Shown piece after piece: positions 7,819 to 16,755 of a stretch of DNA of 64,000 bases (position 1 is its first letter; each line of letters starts with the position of its first letter). Under the pieces are notes generated by a model, which did not search any database, was not told the DNA's origin, and saw only the letters and a program-made list of their open reading frames with translations. The stretch comes from Sphaerothrix epifaneia (GTDB lineage Bacteria; Cyanobacteriota; Cyanobacteriia; Phormidesmidales; Phormidesmidaceae). Both the position numbers and the translations under genes were made by a program. The DNA lies in NCBI RefSeq assembly GCF_042788235.1, contig NZ_JBHZOL010000008.1, positions 21,893-85,892 on the forward strand, read 5' to 3'.

Positions 7819-8406
7819 ATGTCGTTTAACATTCCAGCCATTATTGAAGGTTATGCCAAGGGCTACTTCCTGATGGCAGACGACACGGGCCAAAATATTA
7901 CTTGGTATTCTAGCCGACAGCGTACCTTAATTCCGCTAGATGAGCGATTTCGTTACCCTAAGTCGCTTCGTCGCCAGCTTAACCAAAATCGCTTTTCTGT
8001 CGCTATTAATCGGGCTTTTCCAGCGGTTGTAGAGGGTTGTGCCAATCGCAAAACAACCTGGATTTCAGATGAACTGAAGCAAATTTATTGGGCGCTCTAT
8101 CAAAGCGGCTGGGCCTATAGCTTTGAAACCTGGGAGGGTGACGAGCTAGCAGGGGGAATTTTAGGCATTGTTATCGGCGGCGTCTTTATCGGGGAGTCGA
8201 TGTTTTATCGCATTCCTGAAGGCTCTAAGGTGGCAATGGTAAAGCTGGTAGACAGGCTGCGATCGCACGGTTTTTTGCTGTTCGATGCTCAAATGATGAA
8301 TCCTCACCTGGAACGCTTTGGGGCTTATGTAATTTCTAACCGCGCCTATCAAAATCTGTTAAAGCTGGCGCTACAGCGTCAGTGCAATTTTTTAGATGTA
8401 GATTAA
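7819..8406 (+). CDS. aat: Leucyl/phenylalanyl-tRNA--protein transferase
   Basis: A 195-residue cytoplasmic enzyme that moves leucine or phenylalanine from tRNA to the N-terminus of proteins bearing basic N-terminal residues, marking them for ClpS/ClpAP degradation. The family core is visible: YAKGYFLMADD, ITWYSSRQRTLIPLDERF, AYSFETWEGDELAGGILGIVIG and GESMFYRIPEGSKVAMVKLVDRL with the conserved fold residues. The N-terminus begins directly with the GYAKGYF segment, as in other short cyanobacterial versions. It is divergent from the 109-residue hypothetical gene upstream. Confidence 0.93.
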   Translation: MSFNIPAIIEGYAKGYFLMADDTGQNITWYSSRQRTLIPLDERFRYPKSLRRQLNQNRFSVAINRAFPAVVEGCANRKTTWISDELKQIYWALYQSGWAYSFETWEGDELAGGILGIVIGGVFIGESMFYRIPEGSKVAMVKLVDRLRSHGFLLFDAQMMNPHLERFGAYVISNRAYQNLLKLALQRQCNFLDVD

Positions 8407-8434
8407 CGCTCAGCCACTACCAGGACTAGGCAGT

Positions 8435-8767
8435 CTAGCAGTCTTTGGGAGAACTCATCGGCAGACGAACAGCCGTAACGTCAATAATGAGAGCAGGTTG
8501 TTCAGGTGCCCCTAGCCAGCGCCGGATAACGGCAAAAGGATTGTACAAAGTTCTTTTGGCCGGAAGGGGAGGGGGCAACACTTCAATCAGCAGGCTGTCG
8601 CTATCTAGCAAGAAATGTCGGCCTCGCAACAGATAGTTGCGCCAGTAAAACGGCAGGCTAAAGTAAAGTTTGTTCCAGCCTAAGCAGGGTAGTTTTTGTA
8701 AGATTGAGCAGACTTTGTGGTGCCACAATTGGTTCAGATGCCGAGAAAAACCCTGACCGTACCCCAT
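8435..8767 (-). CDS. Hypothetical protein, convergent with aat
   Basis: A 110-residue basic protein beginning at ATG 8767. It has aromatic-rich N-terminal and middle segments (LYFSLPFYWRNYLLRGRHFLL), then SDSLLIEVLPPPLP, then a helical segment NPFAVIRRWLGAPEQPALIIDV. The pattern of alternating hydrophobic strands looks like a folded domain and the antisense frame does not. No signal peptide or membrane helix is clear. It ends 29 bases from the aat stop. No function can be assigned. Confidence 0.5.
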   Translation of the reverse strand: MGYGQGFSRHLNQLWHHKVCSILQKLPCLGWNKLYFSLPFYWRNYLLRGRHFLLDSDSLLIEVLPPPLPAKRTLYNPFAVIRRWLGAPEQPALIIDVTAVRLPMSSPKDC

Positions 8768-8831
8768 AAATACTTAGTTAAAAAGACTGCTTTCAGTGTA
8801 TGAAGGCTGACCCAGAGACAAAAGGGAGAAA

Positions 8832-9650
8832 CTACGCATCTCGCCGCTCTGTAACCAGCGTCAGGCTAGTCCAAGCGCCTCCTTTATCGTAGTAACGGAT
8901 CAGGCGCTGACGCAAGCCAGGTTCTATTAACCAGCCAACTTCTAAAAACAAAGCGGTTTGCGGCTGAACAGACAGGGGGCCTGCAGCTGAAGCCCCATCC
9001 GGTAAGCACAAGACCTGTGTACCTTGCTCAAATTGAATCAAAGAGCCTTGGATAAAACCGATAGATTGCACTTGCTGGGGACGTTTGCCGATTTGCAGGG
9101 TTTGCTGCAAGCGATCGCAATCAGTTTGTTTAACGGTGAGGCAAGTTTGATAGGTATCATCAGGCCGCAAATCAGGATAAAGCGTGATAGCTTCTCCATG
9201 CCAGGTTCCTAGCAGGTCAGCAACGCGCAGGGGACTTGTGGCAGGTCGCTCTGAGCCTAAACGGGTTTCTCGAATCAGTACCAGCTTGCTTAGCTGGTTG
9301 TCTTTGCCAAAAATTTGCACCAGGCGCAAACGGCGATCGCCCCAAATTAAGCCTAGCTCAGCTCCAAATTCAGACAGAGGCCCCCATTGAATAGAACCTT
9401 GAGAAAACGCTCCATTCTCAAAAAATAAAACGCCCTTACCGAGAGAACGGTACTCATAAATCTGTTCTTCAGGTGCTTTTTGAGCGGGTAACTTTCGCAC
9501 AACCTGGCGCATAACATCGCCTTGATTAAGCCCTTCTAGGGAGACAACGCTGGCGACTTCTTCAAGCACCTCTCCGGTTGGCGAAAACTGCGTAAACGAA
9601 CCTTGCCAAACCCCTTCGTTGCGAAATAGCCGTTCCCACTGCGACGTCAT
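8832..9650 (-). CDS. DUF3598 family, lipocalin-like protein
   Basis: A 272-residue soluble protein with the DUF3598 pattern. The N-terminus WERLFRNEGVWQGSFTQFSPTGE is followed by two similar beta-rich halves (about 1-130 and 145-270), the second reopening with LLGTWHGEAITLYPDLR. This architecture suggests a tandem beta-barrel related to lipocalins or to phycobilin-lyase-like folds, but no enzymatic residue is apparent. The gene lies 24 bases after the potC-like permease and probably shares its transcript. Whether it relates to transport is unknown. Confidence 0.8.
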   Translation of the reverse strand: MTSQWERLFRNEGVWQGSFTQFSPTGEVLEEVASVVSLEGLNQGDVMRQVVRKLPAQKAPEEQIYEYRSLGKGVLFFENGAFSQGSIQWGPLSEFGAELGLIWGDRRLRLVQIFGKDNQLSKLVLIRETRLGSERPATSPLRVADLLGTWHGEAITLYPDLRPDDTYQTCLTVKQTDCDRLQQTLQIGKRPQQVQSIGFIQGSLIQFEQGTQVLCLPDGASAAGPLSVQPQTALFLEVGWLIEPGLRQRLIRYYDKGGAWTSLTLVTERRDA

Positions 9651-9674
9651 AAACCTAGCTGCTAAATTGCAGTT

Positions 9675-10487
9675 CTATTGTCGCTGACGACGCGAGTACA
9701 GACTATAGCCAATAAAGGCAATTAAGATCATTGAAAACGAAAAAAGCGTGGTGAGTGTCCCTACTGCATAGAGGGCGGGTGAGGTAACGTTGGTTGTCAT
9801 CCCAAAAATTTCGAGCGGTAGCGTGTTGTACTGCCCAGAGATCAGAGATGTCCGGGTGAATTCATCATAGGAGAGGGTAAAACACAGCAGGCCAACGCCA
9901 ACAACGCTAGGAGCAATTAGCGGTAAGACAATTTCGCTAAAAGTAGTTAAACCCGGTGCGCCCAAATCGCGGGCTGCTTCTTCGTAACTAGGGTTAAATC
10001 GATTAAAAACCCCAATCATGATCAAGAAGGCAATGGGCAATGTCCAGGTCAGGTGGGCTCCTAGCCCTGATGTAAACCAGTTGGTTTCAATGCCAAAAAT
10101 TTGAAACACAACCCCAATGCCCAAGGAAATTAAAATGCTAGGAACAATCAGGCTAGAAATTGTTAGGTAAAACACCAGGGTTGAGCCTTTAAATCGCCGT
10201 CGAAAGGCCAGACTAGCCATGACGGCGCAGCCAACAGACAAGGCCATGACCAAAGCACCAAGTAGCAGCGATCGCTGAAACGGTTCGATAAAGTTGCCTA
10301 CCCGTTGCTCTTGAAAAACTTGGCCGAGCCAGTAAAAGCCAAAACTCCTCACCGGAAAGGTTAAATTACCTTCTGGCCCCTGTAACGACAAAATGAAAAT
10401 GGTGATCATGGGGCCGTAAAGAAACAGCACGAACAGACCAAAAAAGGCCGCAAGTAGATAAAAAACGGGCGATCGCCGACGTTGCAT
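9675..10487 (-). CDS. potC: ABC transporter permease, spermidine/putrescine PotC type
   Basis: A 270-residue inner-membrane permease with six predicted membrane segments. The ATPase-docking EAA loop is visible as EEAARDLGAPGLTTFSEIVLPL, typical of the PotC/PotI group. The family usually imports polyamines together with PotA (ATPase), PotB and PotD (binding protein). It follows the PotB-like gene after 75 bases and precedes the DUF3598 gene by 24 bases. No ATPase or binding-protein gene is present nearby, so the substrate is assigned only by family resemblance and could be another small cation or organic acid. Confidence 0.85.
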   Translation of the reverse strand: MQRRRSPVFYLLAAFFGLFVLFLYGPMITIFILSLQGPEGNLTFPVRSFGFYWLGQVFQEQRVGNFIEPFQRSLLLGALVMALSVGCAVMASLAFRRRFKGSTLVFYLTISSLIVPSILISLGIGVVFQIFGIETNWFTSGLGAHLTWTLPIAFLIMIGVFNRFNPSYEEAARDLGAPGLTTFSEIVLPLIAPSVVGVGLLCFTLSYDEFTRTSLISGQYNTLPLEIFGMTTNVTSPALYAVGTLTTLFSFSMILIAFIGYSLYSRRQRQ

Positions 10488-10562
10488 TGAGCTTCTCTCC
10501 TAGCGGTATGCAGCAAAATCCGAGATACCCTCAAGCCGCTTCGCAGAGCGCTGTAGGGTTAT

Positions 10563-11420
10563 TTATAGTTCTTTGCGAATATCAACGACCCGCAAGATTG
10601 AAACAACCAGCACCAGGGTCACGACTAGCAGCACAATAGCGTTAGCCGCCGCTAGCGGATATTGCAAGCTGCCAATTTGGGTTTGAATAAGTTTGCCAAC
10701 TGAGGCTGCCTGTCCTCCCCCCATCAAGCGCACCGTCACAAATTCTCCCATCACCAGCGTCACTACAAAAATAGAACCAATGGCGATTCCTGGTGCCGAG
10801 AGGGGTAAAATCACTTCGCGAAAAATCTGCCAACCAGAAGCGCCCATGTCTTGAGCGGCGGTCACCAAAGTGCGATCGATTCGCATGAGGCTGTTGAAGA
10901 TCGGGGCAATCATAAAAATGATGTAGAGATGCACCATCCCCAGCACAACGGCAAAATCTGAATAAAGCAAAAACTCTAAAGGCTGATCGATCAAACTGAG
11001 CTGTAACAAGAGCTGATTAACTAAGCCTTCTTTACCCAGAAGCGGCACCCACGAAATCATCCGGATGATGTTGGATGTCCAAAATGGAATGGTACAAATC
11101 AAAAACAAAATGACCTGCCAGCGGAGTTCTTCTACATAAAACGAGAGAAAGAAAGCCACCGGGTAGCCAATCAGCAAGGTAAACAGCCAGACCAAAGCCA
11201 CAAACTTGAAGGTGTTGAGATAAGTCTGCAAGGTGACGTCTGATTGCAGAATGCTCCAGTAGTTTTCTAGCGAGAAGGCAGGTACCATAGCATAGCCGTT
11301 AAATTGCCAAAAGCTGACAATGGCAATCATGGCAATAGGAAAAAACAGAAAAAGCAGAAACACCAGCGTTTGAGGTGTTACCAGCAGGTAGGATTGAATG
11401 GCCTTACTGGTTTTAGTCAT
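10563..11420 (-). CDS. potB: ABC transporter permease, spermidine/putrescine PotB type
   Basis: A 285-residue permease with six membrane segments and the EAA loop TAAQDMGASGWQIFREVILPLSAPG. The N-terminal PQTLVFLLFLFFPIAMIAIVSFW helix is typical of PotB/PotH. It would pair with the downstream PotC-like permease to form the channel. The 424 bases upstream contain no ATPase or periplasmic binding-protein gene, which is unusual for this transporter class. The missing subunits must be encoded elsewhere if the system works. Confidence 0.85.
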   Translation of the reverse strand: MTKTSKAIQSYLLVTPQTLVFLLFLFFPIAMIAIVSFWQFNGYAMVPAFSLENYWSILQSDVTLQTYLNTFKFVALVWLFTLLIGYPVAFFLSFYVEELRWQVILFLICTIPFWTSNIIRMISWVPLLGKEGLVNQLLLQLSLIDQPLEFLLYSDFAVVLGMVHLYIIFMIAPIFNSLMRIDRTLVTAAQDMGASGWQIFREVILPLSAPGIAIGSIFVVTLVMGEFVTVRLMGGGQAASVGKLIQTQIGSLQYPLAAANAIVLLVVTLVLVVSILRVVDIRKEL

Positions 11421-11843
11421 CAGTCACCTGTGAATGGGAGCTTTAAATCGTTTGGTGCCCAATTTGGCTAAAAGGCATTTGTGAGGCCGCGATAGCTATC
11501 CTCGTAGGCGTTAGTTAGGACATCGGTGGGCATCCAAAGCCGTTAAGCCCGAAAGCGGCTCGGCTCACTGCAAATGTCTATTGAACCGAAAACTCGCCTT
11601 ACTGCTCTCTGCGTCTGGCTTAAGCAACCTCTACAGTTGGCTTGGGATGGAAATCTCAAGCGGTGCTGCATCAGGCGAGATGTTTCAAGTCTACGGGCCG
11701 ATCGCTGTATAACTTAAAAAGAGCAGGGTTATCTGTCAAAAAAATAACCGATGAACTGTTGAGTTCATCGGCGGTTGGGAGAAATGTTCTGAAACTTGGG
11801 ATCAAACTCAACGCGCCAAAACGGGGCTGGGTGCTGGTTTGGT
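11421..11843. other. Spacer between potB and a PEP-CTERM gene
   Basis: These 423 bases hold the strong minus-strand terminator of the PEP-CTERM gene (11736-11771) and presumably the potB promoter. A plus-strand frame beginning at 11642 continues deep into the antisense of the PEP-CTERM gene and has shadow-like composition, so I see no real gene here. Confidence 0.5.
11736..11771 (-). terminator. Rho-independent terminator of the PEP-CTERM gene
   Basis: Arms CCGATGAACT (11748-11757) and AGTTCATCGG (11762-11771) form a perfect 10-bp stem with a four-base loop. On the minus strand this is followed by TTATTTTTTT. It lies 73 bases past the stop of the minus-strand gene at 11844. Confidence 0.88.
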
Positions 11844-12554
11844 TTAAGCCTCCGCCGCCTCTGAGTTGCGCTTGCGCCGGAGCAAAATGCCCAGGGTTAA
11901 AGCCACGCCCGACCCTAAAAGCGTCAGCGGTTCTGGCACAAACTCAACTTCAGCGATCGCACCGCCGTTGTCTAAATAAACTTCAAACGAAGTCACTTCG
12001 TAACCAATGTCCAAATCTTGATCGGCTGCGGCTCCTAAACGAATGAGTCTGGCTGTAGAATCGCCTGCGATCGCTTCGCCAATAGGATTTTCTGTGTTTT
12101 CCTGTAGCCCCAGCTCAGAAAGAAAAATTTTGATATAGCTCTCGCTATTATTAATCTCTAACAGTTTGAGGCGCTTTAATCGCTGACCAACGGCGATTTT
12201 TGCCCCATTTTCATCCTGCAAAAAATCAAAGCGAATACTAGCGTTGTTAGCGCCATTATCGGTAGTCAATACGTTGTCGTAGCCTGCTCGCGTGTCAATC
12301 TTTAACGCTTGATCGCCAACCAGTGAAGTCACCGAAAGATATTGAGCTACGTTTTCAATTCCGGTGTACTCAAAGGTGAGATTGTCGTAGGTTAAACCCG
12401 TTGCTGAAGCCAGATCGGGTTCGTCAAAATCAACTGTATAAGACCAAGATTCTGAATTAAAAGAGGTCAAGTTGACGTTAGCAGCTTCAGTTGGAATTGC
12501 AGTTCCAAAAGCTGTGCTCAAGCTGGCGAGGGCGACTAGTAAGTGCTTTTTCAT
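11844..12554 (-). CDS. PEP-CTERM sorting domain protein
   Basis: A 236-residue exported protein. It has a signal peptide (MKKHLLVALASLSTAFGTA), a beta-rich body and a C-terminal PEP-CTERM anchor: VPEP, a hydrophobic helix and the basic tail RRKRNSEAAEA. Proteins of this class are exported and processed by the exosortase/EpsH system and usually end up on the surface or in the exopolysaccharide. I place the start at 12554, where the signal peptide begins; an in-frame ATG at 12590 would add 12 unsuited residues. The body has no recognised domain. A perfect terminator follows, so it is a single-gene unit. Confidence 0.85.
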   Translation of the reverse strand: MKKHLLVALASLSTAFGTAIPTEAANVNLTSFNSESWSYTVDFDEPDLASATGLTYDNLTFEYTGIENVAQYLSVTSLVGDQALKIDTRAGYDNVLTTDNGANNASIRFDFLQDENGAKIAVGQRLKRLKLLEINNSESYIKIFLSELGLQENTENPIGEAIAGDSTARLIRLGAAADQDLDIGYEVTSFEVYLDNGGAIAEVEFVPEPLTLLGSGVALTLGILLRRKRNSEAAEA

Positions 12555-12776
12555 AATTAGCTGAGTGATTTTACTGTGCTCGTCTCGCACCCAGCTACAA
12601 CGTAACTTAAAGCAACTAGAATTGACTTCCCGTAAATGTACGTAAATTGTTTGGGAATTTTTCTTCTCGTTGGCGGAGGAACCCTAACAGTTAGCGTCAA
12701 TAAGACCCGCTTAAGACCCAGACTTGCAGCTTTAAACAAGCGTCAAAGGCAGACCTATTAAGGCTATGGGCAGCTT

Positions 12777-14459
12777 TTAATCTTGGCCGCCAAACTGAGT
12801 TTTGAGTTCGGCAATGCGATCGTCATCTAGTTTTTGAAACAGCGGCGGCGGCACGTCAAACGTTCGCTCTGGCTGAATAACGCTAAAGTCTACCGCTGCG
12901 GCAAAAGAGCTAGTGCGTTCGGCGGCTGAGAGCTTGAGCGCATCGCTAATCACCTGAGCGGTAAACGGGATAAAAGGCTGAGCGGCGATCGCATAGATAC
13001 GAATAAGGTTAATGCAGGTACGAATGACCAGAGCCGCTTCATCGGGGTTAGATTTGAACAGCGCCCAAGGTGCTCGTATATCAATGTACTGATTGCCTGC
13101 TGTCCAGAGAGCATTCAACCCTTCAGCCGCTTTGCGAAACTCCATTGCCTGTAGATGTCCAGCAATCTTAGCCATTAGTTCTTGGCAAGTTTTCTCTAGC
13201 TGGTGCTCAGCTTCAGTGGGTTCTCCCCCTGCCGGAACCATTCCTTGAAAGCGAGAATTGGCAAACTTCAAGATGCGATTGACGAAATTACCCAAGTTGT
13301 CAGCCAGTTCTTTGTTAACTTTGAGCTGTAGCTGCTCCCAGGTAAAGGCTGAGTCTGAAGACTCAGGCGAAGAGGCAATCAGCGTATAGCGCCAGTAGTC
13401 GGCAGGCAAAATTTCTAAAGCCTGATCTAAAAAGACACCTCGTTTAGAACTGGTTGAAAACTTGCCGCCATAGTAGTTTAGCCAGTTAAACCCTTTAATG
13501 TAGTCCGCCATCTTCCACGGTTCGCGGGTACCCAAAATCATGGCAGGCCACATAATGGTGTGGAAAGGCAGGTTATCTTTCGCCATGAATTGAACGTAGC
13601 GAACATCGGACGCATTTTGCCACCAGTCTAGCCAGCTACGGCCTTCTACCTGGCTAGCCCAAGCTTTGGTAGCCGCTACGTAGCCAATGGGTGCGTCAAA
13701 CCAGACGTAAAAAACCTTGTTGTCAAATCCGGCTCTTGGCACGGGTACACCCCAGCTCAAATCTCGGGTAATACCGCGACTCTGCAAACCTTCATTTAGC
13801 CACTTCATGGCAATGGATTTGGTCAGCGCTGGCCAGCTTTCTTGCTGCTCAACCCAGGTGCGCACTTCTTCACTGAGCTGATCAAGTCGCAAAAACAAAT
13901 GCTTGCTGGTGCGAACTTCTAGATGGGTACTGCCTGAAACAGCCGATCGCGGCTCAATCAAATCTGTGGGACTGAGAACTGAGGTACAGTTTTCGCACTG
14001 ATCGCCTCTGGCCTTTTCGTAACCGCATTTGGGGCAGGTACCGACTACATAGCGATCGGGCAAAAAGCGATCGTCTTCAATTGAATAGATTTGGCTAATT
14101 TCTTGCTCTTCAATAAAGCCATTGGCGTCAAGCTGGCGGTAGAAATGCTGGGTTAGCTCATGATTTTCGATCGAAGACGTCCGGCCAAAATAATCAAACG
14201 ATAGCCCGAAGCGCTTGTAAACATCGGACTGCCGTTCGTACTGGCGTTTGCAATAGGTGGCTACGTCTAAATTTTCTTCGAGGGCAGCAAGTTCGGCTGG
14301 CGTACCGTGTTCGTCAGTGCCGCAAATGTAGAGGACTTCTTCGCCTTGCTGGCGGAGAAAGCGGGCATAAACGTCGGCTGGCAGCATAGATCCAACCAAG
14401 TTGCCGAGATGCTTAATCCCATTGATGTAGGGCAGGGCGCTGGTAATCAGGTACCGCAT
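12777..14459 (-). CDS. metG: Methionine--tRNA ligase, zinc-knuckle type
   Basis: A 560-residue cytoplasmic synthetase that charges tRNA(Met). The HIGH-type motif is HLGN (17-20), the KMSKS loop is FSTSSKR (334-340), and one zinc knuckle is made by Cys142, 145, 155 and 158. There is no C-terminal dimerisation domain. The N-terminal sequence (TSALPYINGIKHLGNLVGS) resembles alphaproteobacterial enzymes more than the common cyanobacterial form, which as I recall starts with a TTPLYYVN-type segment and lacks the knuckle. This may mean an acquired or second MetRS. The product call is secure; the origin is inference. Confidence 0.93.
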   Translation of the reverse strand: MRYLITSALPYINGIKHLGNLVGSMLPADVYARFLRQQGEEVLYICGTDEHGTPAELAALEENLDVATYCKRQYERQSDVYKRFGLSFDYFGRTSSIENHELTQHFYRQLDANGFIEEQEISQIYSIEDDRFLPDRYVVGTCPKCGYEKARGDQCENCTSVLSPTDLIEPRSAVSGSTHLEVRTSKHLFLRLDQLSEEVRTWVEQQESWPALTKSIAMKWLNEGLQSRGITRDLSWGVPVPRAGFDNKVFYVWFDAPIGYVAATKAWASQVEGRSWLDWWQNASDVRYVQFMAKDNLPFHTIMWPAMILGTREPWKMADYIKGFNWLNYYGGKFSTSSKRGVFLDQALEILPADYWRYTLIASSPESSDSAFTWEQLQLKVNKELADNLGNFVNRILKFANSRFQGMVPAGGEPTEAEHQLEKTCQELMAKIAGHLQAMEFRKAAEGLNALWTAGNQYIDIRAPWALFKSNPDEAALVIRTCINLIRIYAIAAQPFIPFTAQVISDALKLSAAERTSSFAAAVDFSVIQPERTFDVPPPLFQKLDDDRIAELKTQFGGQD

Positions 14460-14597
14460 AGTGTTTTTGTATCTGTCTTGCTAGCCACTTGCGATCGCAA
14501 CTTTATCAGCTTTTAGCATCCTTCTGGAACGCCAAAGCAACAAGGAACGCATAAGTTCCGATCCTAACAGGTTTACGCCCAGCTAATTGCAGGGCTA

Positions 14598-15341
14598 CTA
14601 AAGTTTCCCTAGCCGCAGATAGAGCGGCCAGACAACCCGCTTAGAAGCGTCTAAATCTCCCCAAGCTTGAGCTAGGTCATCGCGAATCAGCTCAACGGGG
14701 TGAAGCTGCCGTCGTCGCAGAAAGCGCTGGGTAGCTGACCAGGTGTTGAGATAACCTAGCATCTGCTCAAATGTCCAGGTTGCCTCCATTTGAAAGGCTG
14801 GCGCTGCGATCGCTTTGAACGGAAAGCTCAGCGTTTGATAACGGTCTTCGATGAGTTGCCGCTCAGTCGGCCAGTAAGGGCCAATAATTTTGTAGTAAAA
14901 ATGCTGCACAAATCGATCGATTGTAGGTGAGATTTGCATCAGGGCGTAGCACCAGACGGCAATAACGCCATCGGGTTTAAGCGATCGCTTCACTTCTGCA
15001 TAAAACCGTTCGTGGTTGAACCAGTGCAGGGCTTGGGCGGCGATGACCAGATCAACCGTATGGCTAGCGATGCCGTTGTTTTCGGCGGTAGCGACCTGGT
15101 AAAGAACCTGCTCATGGGCGATCGCCTGCGCCAGTTGGGCTTCGCTGGCATCGGTGGCAATTACCCTTTCAAAGTAAGGCGTTAGAGAAACCGCCGCCTG
15201 CCCATTGCCAGTACCACAGTCCCAAGCGAGCATATGCTCAGGGCAGAGCGTTGACAAGTACAAAAATAGCTGATCGGGATAGCGGGGGCGGTATTTAGCA
15301 TAATCGGACGCTTGACTGGAAAAATGGTCTTTAAAACCCAT
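14598..15341 (-). CDS. Class I SAM-dependent methyltransferase
   Basis: A 247-residue cytoplasmic protein with a Rossmann methyltransferase fold. Motif I is AWDCGTGNGQAAVSL near residues 39-53, followed by the acidic end of strand 2 (VIATDASEAQ), then VDLVIAAQALHWFN and LKPDGVIAVWCYA. The N-terminus FSSQASDYAKYRPRYP is typical of the methyltransferase group related to yeast Tmt1/trans-aconitate methyltransferase, where the methyl acceptor is often a small carboxylic acid. The acceptor here is not predictable. It lies between metG and a HAD gene on the same strand with a 28-base gap to the latter. Confidence 0.82.
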   Translation of the reverse strand: MGFKDHFSSQASDYAKYRPRYPDQLFLYLSTLCPEHMLAWDCGTGNGQAAVSLTPYFERVIATDASEAQLAQAIAHEQVLYQVATAENNGIASHTVDLVIAAQALHWFNHERFYAEVKRSLKPDGVIAVWCYALMQISPTIDRFVQHFYYKIIGPYWPTERQLIEDRYQTLSFPFKAIAAPAFQMEATWTFEQMLGYLNTWSATQRFLRRRQLHPVELIRDDLAQAWGDLDASKRVVWPLYLRLGKL

Positions 15342-15369
15342 AGCGCTACCGGATTGATACTTTTTTCGC

Positions 15370-16194
15370 CTAGATTAGCTGATGAATCAGCCTAGCCGTT
15401 AGTTGCGTTATGTTTTCTAAAACGATGGCCGCCCCCGCCGCTTGCAACTTCTGGCGATAGGTAGCCGCGTAGTCAGCCGCGTGTTGCACATGAGGCGGTA
15501 GAATGCCAACTGCCAGCCAGCGGCGATCGCCCTTTTGGGCTTGGGCTGCCTGCACCGTTTGCATATCCGCTACAGTATCCCCCGCATAGACCACAGGTAA
15601 ACCGGGCAGTATGCCCTGCTGTTCTATCAGCGTCACGGTCTTCAAAAGCCCTGTTGGATCAGGCTTACCAGGGGCATCTTCCATTGCCACCAGCACAGGC
15701 TGTCTCAAACCAATCCGCCGCTCTAAGATATAGCTTGCCGATCCTTGAGTAGCGCCACTAAAAAACCCCCAGGCTACTTGATCGTGTGAAAGTTGCGCAA
15801 AATAAACCTGCTCTGCCAGAATCGCCTCTTGCGAAATATAGCCGTCCCACTGATCCGGGTTTTCTAAATCAGCGCCACGGTAACGCCGCTGAAAAAAGTC
15901 AACCAGTTCGTCATAACTGAGGGCTAGCTGCGATCGCGTCTGTCCTTGAGTTTCAAAGTAACGGTAGATCAGTTCTTGAGACGCTTGCCAGTCGTTGTTC
16001 CAGCAGCCTTCGCTTTTGAGCTGATCAATATCTTCAGCCGTTGGTCGATAAGCAGCGGCTGTAAAATGCTCAACCGTATCGGCCACTGCCCGCCGATAAG
16101 AACCGCTGACATCTCGAATGACACCGTCAATGTCAAAAACGGCGATCGCCTTGGCCGTATGGGCAGTAGCCGTATCTATATTGAGAGAAGACAT
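15370..16194 (-). CDS. HAD superfamily IA hydrolase (TIGR01548-like)
   Basis: A 274-residue phosphatase-like enzyme. The nucleophile motif FDIDGVIRD lies near the N-terminus with both catalytic aspartates, the SGATQGS segment supplies motif II, and the later KPDPTGLLKTV plus YAGDTVADMQTV give motifs III and IV. The large cap insertion and the wording of motif I (DGVIRDVSGSYRRA) match the cyanobacterial TIGR01548 group of unknown substrate. I choose ATG 16194 over the GTG at 16203. It probably shares a transcript with the methyltransferase 28 bases downstream. Confidence 0.82.
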   Translation of the reverse strand: MSSLNIDTATAHTAKAIAVFDIDGVIRDVSGSYRRAVADTVEHFTAAAYRPTAEDIDQLKSEGCWNNDWQASQELIYRYFETQGQTRSQLALSYDELVDFFQRRYRGADLENPDQWDGYISQEAILAEQVYFAQLSHDQVAWGFFSGATQGSASYILERRIGLRQPVLVAMEDAPGKPDPTGLLKTVTLIEQQGILPGLPVVYAGDTVADMQTVQAAQAQKGDRRWLAVGILPPHVQHAADYAATYRQKLQAAGAAIVLENITQLTARLIHQLI

Positions 16195-16329
16195 AGGCAG
16201 CACTAGAAAAAGGACTCAAGCAGGTTAAAAAGCTAAACCAACGCGGCTAGAAGACTCCAGAATTGACTGTGGGGGCCTAGGAGATCTGCGGTAAGATAGA
16301 GGACTGTAACGTTTTGGCTTGTATCTCGC

Positions 16330-16641
16330 ATGGAGGTTTCATTGTCTCGATTTATCTTAAAAGTTCTTTGGTTAGAGAAAGACGTAGCGCTGGCGGTTGA
16401 CCAGGTTGTCGGCAAAGGTACCAGCCCACTGACATCCTACTTTTTCTGGCCCCGCCACGATGCCTGGGAACAGATTAAAACAGAACTTGAATCCAAAAGC
16501 TGGATCACAGAAGAAGAACGCATCGAGTTGCTCAACAAAGCAACCGAAATTATCAACTACTGGCAAGAAGAAGGCAAGAATAGGCCCATGTCTGAGGCTC
16601 AATCTAAATTTCCAGAGGTTGCCTTTACAGGTAGTTCGTGA
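16330..16641 (+). CDS. ycf65: Plastid-specific 30S ribosomal protein 3 homologue (Ycf65)
   Basis: A 103-residue ribosome-associated protein unique to cyanobacteria and plastids. The diagnostic segment LKVLWLEKDVALAVDQVVG is followed by LTSYFFWPRHDAWEQIKTELE, and the helical region after it ends with an Asn-Tyr-Trp-rich stretch. PSRP-3 binds the small subunit and supports efficient translation. The gene is a single unit facing the atpC gene, and a perfect palindromic terminator lies between them. Start at ATG 16330 fits the family length. Confidence 0.9.
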   Translation: MEVSLSRFILKVLWLEKDVALAVDQVVGKGTSPLTSYFFWPRHDAWEQIKTELESKSWITEEERIELLNKATEIINYWQEEGKNRPMSEAQSKFPEVAFTGSS

Positions 16642-16675
16642 TGGCAGCCGACTTATAAATATGCCTAAACATGTA

Positions 16676-16710
16676 ATAGGGGTTTGGCATGCCAAACCCC
16701 TATATTTTTG
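16676..16710 (+). terminator. Terminator between ycf65 and atpC
   Basis: A perfect 28-bp palindrome, with half ATAGGGGTTTGGCA (16676-16689) mirrored at 16690-16703, followed on the plus strand by a T5 run. It ends ycf65 and also faces the end of the convergent atpC gene. The core GGGGTTTGGC is shared with the hairpin at 17201-17232. Confidence 0.85.
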
Positions 16711-16755
16711 CTGACTCTATCAAGGGAGGCTTTTCAATCCCCCCGCAACAAGTCG

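Noticed and set aside
7603..7893. Minus-strand 96-codon frame
   Set aside because: Alternative frame overlapping the 109-residue gene and the start of aat, both better supported.
8445..8636. Plus-strand 63-codon frame
   Set aside because: Antisense of the 110-residue minus-strand gene, with a basic low-complexity product.
11642..12046. Plus-strand 134-codon frame
   Set aside because: It is antisense to the PEP-CTERM gene and its terminator; composition is low-quality and repeats the C-terminal anchor codons in reverse.
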